DNA from: Pieris napi
Taxonomy: Eukaryota; Arthropoda; Insecta; Lepidoptera; Pieridae
Assembly (NCBI RefSeq): GCF_905475465.1
Contig: NC_062241.1
Location: 3,410,001-3,474,000 of the forward strand
Direction of reading: 5' to 3'
DNA: 64,000 nt
Position numbers and translations under genes: made by a program. Under the pieces are notes generated by a model. The model worked only from the letters and a program-made list of their open reading frames with translations, ran no database searches and was not told where the DNA came from. Positions 59,311 to 64,000 of this stretch are shown here, piece after piece. Position 1 is the stretch's first letter; each line of letters begins with the position of its first letter.

Positions 59311-60432
59311 GTGAGTATATAGGTAGTATTTAAAAACATTATAATAGACAGTTCTAAACTAAAAAATATTGTGTCTATGGAGACTTGTTGGTAACTCTAC
59401 ACTACACTACTCTACACTGATTTGTGGTTCCAAATTTAAATTCTCGTTTATTTTGTTAGATTGGCACAACTGTTTTCCATTTTGGCGCGGAGTTTAAGTT
59501 GCATGTGTTATTTAGATTATTATATTGCGGATTTTACATGGAATTTCGTGTTTGGAGTGCCTGAAAATGTTACAGTGTATCTTTAACTAAAACACGTGGT
59601 TGAAGAATGGAAGATTTGCCTTGACAGCTATCAACGGCTTCACCTGATCGATGAATAACTAACATTTTGTGAATTTACGTATACGTAGTATACTGGTAGG
59701 TGCTCAGCCCTTTGTGTCTAAGACTGTCTTACAAGCATTAGTTTGTAGTTAATTTAATTATTTTAACAAACCGATTTTACGTCTCGAGAAAATTTGTTCA
59801 CAGTTTCACGGTGTTATATTAAATAAACACTATTGATACCTAAATAATCTTATCAATTCCTTTGAACTATGACTCTAGTGTGATAAGTGTACTATTGTTT
59901 AATATAATGAATAGACAAACTAATATGTTTCAGTACAACATGTTCGTTTGTTGTTCCGACGATTTGAATTTTACTAAAAAACAGTACAAATGCCTCCGTT
60001 TTTCACACAAAGATAATTTAGTTAAATTAAACATCTCTTTATCTGTAACTAAAAAAAACATTATAATTACTTATTATTAACTTATTTAGTAAGTAATTTC
60101 TTATATAAACAGTAAGAAGAAATATAAAAAATCCAAGTGTGTCACAAAAAAAATTGTACACAAGTATGACAGCAGACGGGACAAAAAAAACAAATGTTAT
60201 AGATGAATATATAAGTAAGGAAAGCATAATACAATAAACATAATATATTTACCTATACAAACTCTTGTCTATATTGTATTTTATATAAACTCTTTTGTAA
60301 TGTTGTCTTTGCCGTACATAATAATATATTATATATTTCGACATAATATATAGAAACGCAGTTGCGCATTATTTATTCCCGTATAAGCGATTGATACTTT
60401 TATATATATATATAGTTATATCAATCCGTCAA
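59311..60432. other. AT-rich DNA, possible intron
   Basis: Chance ORFs only. A TA run at 60401-60414 lies just outside the left motif cluster of the recombinase element. Confidence 0.35.
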
Positions 60433-60633
60433 TTGTTGATCATGCGTGCTATATCGCGAGCACTTTGTTGATCCGAAAACCTATGTTGATCCGGGTGGTT
60501 TTTGTTGATCCAATATAATATTTTTCATACAAATGTGGTTCCGACCGGATCAACGATTTACTCCGTTGAAGTTTAGGAAACGCAACCGAAATGTTGATCC
60601 AATATACAAATCCACTCCGATAGTTGTTGATCC
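60433..60633 (+). repeat. Left cluster of GTTGATCC motifs beside the recombinase element
   Basis: Seven copies in 200 bp. GTTGATCC occurs at 60467, 60485, 60504, 60593 and 60626, the complement GGATCAAC at 60547, and GTTGATCA at 60435. All but one point the same way. Spacings are irregular. Confidence 0.75.
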
Positions 60634-60971
60634 GATTCAAATGGGCCAATCAGAAGTCAGCAAGTCCTCCTACTGGACATACCTAAGGTATATGGATGGT
60701 TTCATTCCTATAATTTATTGCAAGACCACCTAATCAGTAACTTTTCTTTATTTATTCAGTTTTTATGTTTATAGGTATGATATGTATATATGGTAAGGAA
60801 ATTTGTTGACGACACGCGCTTGTCGCTTACCCGATGTTAAGCTTCGTGGCCAGCTGCATGCATGCTATCAGCTCAATGTCATACAGAGTATGTGATATTG
60901 TATTGCACTCAGTAACCCTGAGATATAAGATCTAGAGTCTCGAAGTCCTGTTATTACTCCGCAAATAATGC

Positions 60972-61005
60972 CCTTCATCCCGGGTACGGTGTCCCGGGAT
61001 GAAGG
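60972..61005. repeat. Perfect 13-bp hairpin downstream of the recombinase ORF
   Basis: CCTTCATCCCGGG (60972-60984) and CCCGGGATGAAGG (60993-61005) around an 8-nt loop TACGGTGT, between the recombinase stop and the left GTTGATCC cluster. Function unknown. Confidence 0.7.
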
Positions 61006-61147
61006 TTGAGCGTTGTTTAGCTACCGCTTGGCCGTTGATTAACTGACAAAGGTCTGGCCTTTCCTCAGACTGGCCTTCGCAAGAGTCCTACCAATACTCG
61101 ATATAGTCTTATATAAGGACAATTTCTAATTGTTATTATAATGTCTT

Positions 61148-62890
61148 TTAAACAAAGTTTTTAGTTTCTTGGTATGATTGAGACCTAATCGTTTCTATTA
61201 TGTTACTCTTCTTCTCCATTAATGTATTTTCATATTCTAAGAGTTGAGATCCTACAACAGCTTTTTGGAGTACCTGCATAGGCAATCTATAATTTTGTGC
61301 ATGAACTGATATATTATGCCCTAGAAATCCTGCCAATTGCTCAGTATAATGATCATTTTGTTTAGAATGAATTTGGGACATTGTAGCAATATGATGTTCC
61401 ATTCCAGTTGATGTAATCACCTCGGGGCGTTTCAAATTACACTGTTTTTTTATCATATCTAAACACTTACCGCCCTCAAAAGGTTCTTGTGTACCAGGTC
61501 TTGGAAATAAATATTGGTTGGAGCTTGGAATTTTTAAATCTTCACGGCAAGCTATTATTAAGTCTATGTTTTCTCGCATTATTTTTGTTAGCAAAATAGG
61601 CACACCCCTTGTTCTTTTACCGGGAATCTGAAATACGTCTAATTCTTTAATACACTTCCTCTGCTCTACTGTTAAACTTTCCAAAACCTTTTCGGGCACT
61701 TCTTAATTCTTTCTATTGATGTAAAACGTAAGTTCAGCTTCAGCTACGTCACCTGAACGTTTTCGGTCCAACATTATAATGTGAGCTATTGTTACTATGC
61801 ACAATAATTCATAATTTAAAACACATCTATCTTTTCTCAGTCTGCTCGCATATTTAATTTCAAATTTATGGATTTTTTGCATAACGGTATTAATGTCACT
61901 GTCCAACGGCATGACTTTTTCTTTCGTTAATTGATTTCGTTTTCTACTTTTCTCAGCGTTCGACGAAATCTCCCACTCCCAATTGATTTCAATTAAATAT
62001 TTAAAGTCATGTAGTTTTTTTTTTATATGCGTCCTTATAGGCTGTGGATTCGTTTTGCATAATAGATTGTGTGTATAGTATTTCAAAACATCCCAAGACA
62101 GCGGGACGCATACGTGAACCCTTACGTGCTTATAATTTTGACCATGCCTGTTTGTTCATTAAAGGCACACATTTCTTTTATGGCACTTACAAATGTTTCA
62201 TATTTTTCAGGATCAATTGCGTCAGTGAGATTTTCAATAGTTGTGTCTTTTTTCCGCAATAAAATTAAAAGAGTAGCTAAATCTCTCATTTTCGAGCAAA
62301 TCGCTTTACGACTTCGTCGCTCTTTTTTCTTCTTAAAGAGACGAGCACCGTATGCTATGATTAATGGATCATTTTTAACTACTAATGAAATTTCATCAGA
62401 ACGAAGATGCGACAGTATTTTTTCTTTTAGCTCAATCGAAGCGTTCGCCGTATTGGGAACGATTGTTAAGCTGTGATTAAACAATGCTTTTCTTTTAAGT
62501 GACGGAAGAACATGTTCAGAAGCTTTACAATTTCTTAGATGTCTAAAAAATGAAGATCTTTTAAATGTGCCCAAGCATGTTTTACAAGTAGCGTAAGTTG
62601 ACGGACTAGAGGTACCCTGGTTGCTTCGTTTTGATGGTTATAAGGTTAAATGAGCGTCCCGATCAAAGCTCACTTTAGAATTGTGTAAAAAATTTCCCTT
62701 TTTTCTCAATTTATCTGTAATTTTTTGTCGTTTTAGCTTTCGTATTTTAGGGTCTGTATCATTGATAGCTTTATACTGAAGAACTTCGATTTCATCTGCG
62801 TGGTTACGTAAAAGATGTCTAGAATAATTAGTTACAATTGCTTGACAGTAGAAACATGCATTTCTTCGGTCTTCGGAAAATGACCGTTAC
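61148..62890 (-). pseudogene. Zinc-finger tyrosine-recombinase-like protein of a mobile element, broken
   Basis: Reading the reverse strand from about 62890: an N-terminal finger (CFYCQAIVTNYSRHLLRNH), a second (CKTCLGTFKRSSFFRHLRNC), a helical core (IINR-type K-R-S-G-D-V-A-E-A-E-L), and a C-terminal recombinase fold with STGMEHHIATMSQ and LAGFLGHNISVHAQNYRLP. These parallel the R...HxxR...Y layout of Crypton-like tyrosine recombinases with Cys2His2 fingers found in animal genomes. The first-box Arg appears replaced (GMEHH). The frame is interrupted by a stop near 62639, a frameshift near 62100 and a TAA at 61703-61705. Open segments are 62122-62574, 61703-62086 and 61148-61699. It is a dead copy. 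Confidence 0.75.
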
Positions 62891-62936
62891 CGGCCCCACC
62901 GCGCGGGCGTCGACGGGTTCAAGGTCAAAAGCCCTC

Positions 62937-63201
62937 GGATCAACGTTAGTTAGATTTCGCATATAAAACGGATGCACATTTGACTCGTCGGTATAATATT
63001 TGCGACCGTTACGGATCTACAAAAACATTATGTTAATGTATTTTTTGATGGCAAGTATGTTGCAAAGCGACCGATGCAGATCCCCAAACAAGCCTTTCAT
63101 TTCTAATTCGGATCAAAGTATATCAGTTATATTTGTAAAGAGCCAATTATACACTGCAAGAAGGTGGATCAACATTTCTTTTAAAATCTTACTAGATCAA
63201 C
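62937..63201 (-). repeat. Right cluster of GTTGATCC-type motifs
   Basis: GGATCAAC at 62937 and 63166, GGATCAAA at 63110 and AGATCAAC at 63194: all in the opposite orientation to the left cluster, so the two clusters form inverted subterminal repeats around the recombinase remnant. Confidence 0.6.
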
Positions 63202-63219
63202 GTTTACATAGAACGGTTG

Positions 63220-63250
<31 letters not shown>

Positions 63251-63266
63251 ATATATAATATATATA
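63220..63266. repeat. TA dinucleotide repeat
   Basis: Nearly uninterrupted (TA)n beginning 19 nt after the last right-hand motif; a matching TA run lies outside the left cluster at 60401-60414. Confidence 0.8.
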
Positions 63267-64000
63267 AGTATTGTGGAGATCTGTACCAAAAAAACTAGTT
63301 ATAACATAACTATAGGAGTTAAGTATCTGTTTTTACTGAACATATTATATTTATTAGGCTACTTGCAAAAGACTTTAAAACTCAATTAATATTTATTATT
63401 ACTGCCTTAGTTTAGAATTTAAGTCTCTAGGTATTAAAGGGAGTAAATACTTTTTTTCAACGTTTCCTGTATATATGATACCCAGAAGACCATCTAGACA
63501 CAACATATGTGTGTATGTGTCTCTAGTGTGGGGACTGGCTTCTATGATTAGCTACCACATATTTTTCACAAACCGGGCAGATATAAAATAATCACAACGA
63601 AACCGGATCCACGTGAAACAGATAGTAAACAAATACTTATTTATGTACATAACTATATCTAGTATGTACTCGATATTGCGTAAATGCTTTTTATGTTATG
63701 CAATGTTGTGTTAGGTTATGCGTAACGCCGGTATGAAGTAGCAGTTTATATATGAATACACAATTTTCATACTTAATCTTGAATATTTTTTATTTATGTA
63801 TCCTTAAGAAAGAAAGTTACTTGAATACACATAAAGCGATTATAACCTAGAAATAGTTTCCGTTCTTTACAATACAGTGAAATTTATGTGACGCAAATGT
63901 TAATTTATTCTGCCACAATTTTCGTAAAGAGGTGGTCAAATGTAGACACGACAGGAATTTTATAAGTATTTAATCTATATTATATAAAAATGTTATGTTG
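63267..64000. other. AT-rich intergenic DNA
   Basis: No exon recognised. ACACAACATATGTGTGTATG and GTCTCTAGTGTGGGGACTGG near 63500-63540 resemble the complement of 41350-41395 (GCTAGTCCCCACACTAGGGA), probably a dispersed repeat. Confidence 0.35.

Noticed and set aside
62044..62476. Forward ORFs of 72 and 135 residues
   Set aside because: They are opposite-strand shadows of the tyrosine-recombinase remnant.
1..64000. CRISPR arrays, bacterial operons, complete rRNA genes or integrated virus
   Set aside because: No regularly spaced identical repeats, no ribosome-binding-site-led gene runs, only truncated 5S rRNA, and no viral gene set other than the solo retrotransposon gag.

Overview
This is 64 kb of AT-rich insect nuclear DNA, most probably from a moth or butterfly. 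The case rests on small GT-AG exons in long AT-rich introns, two nuclear tRNA genes, the tRNA-derived SINE and non-LTR 3'-end families typical of Lepidoptera, TIR-type MITEs, and recognisable insect genes. The order is inferred from these features; no search was run.

Layout. 1-11.4 kb is intergenic and holds SINE, non-LTR and Helitron-like fragments plus a 328-bp foldback element. A spliced-type tRNA-Leu(CAA) and a tRNA-Asp(GTC) follow. 12.2-20.5 kb (+) is a six-exon torso-like (tsl) gene encoding a secreted MACPF protein. It has two same-length candidate alternative fifth exons. Its 3' end (exons 5b and 6 plus 3' UTR) is repeated at 22.4-25.0 kb. 28.3-32.5 kb (+) is a diverged tandem Torso-like paralogue with five exons. 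32.5-37.3 kb is intergenic. 37.3-45.0 kb (-) is a seven-exon Ttc5/Strap gene with several transposons in its introns. It is head-to-head with a five-finger zinc-finger gene (45.95-46.7 kb, +), which converges on a seven-exon tektin-family gene (47.2-51.7 kb, -). 54.0-54.7 kb (+) is an isolated gypsy-type gag ORF with its own poly(A) signal. 59.25 kb holds a single candidate signal-peptide exon. 60.4-63.2 kb (-) is a decayed zinc-finger/tyrosine-recombinase mobile element flanked by oppositely oriented GTTGATCC motif clusters.

How the genes relate. The two Torso-like genes share exon phases and domain order and are a local duplication. Torso-like acts outside the cell in Torso receptor signalling (embryonic termini, growth timing). 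Ttc5 (tubulin mRNA autoregulation and stress-response cofactor), the zinc-finger gene and the tektin (axoneme/sperm flagellum) are unrelated neighbours. All exon models were built by hand from frame, phase, splice sites and similarity between copies; there is no transcript evidence.

Main points for a second look: the tsl alternative exons and the duplicated 3' end, whose last exon differs at four sites, all synonymous; the Torso-like paralogue; and the tyrosine-recombinase element with its flanking motif clusters.
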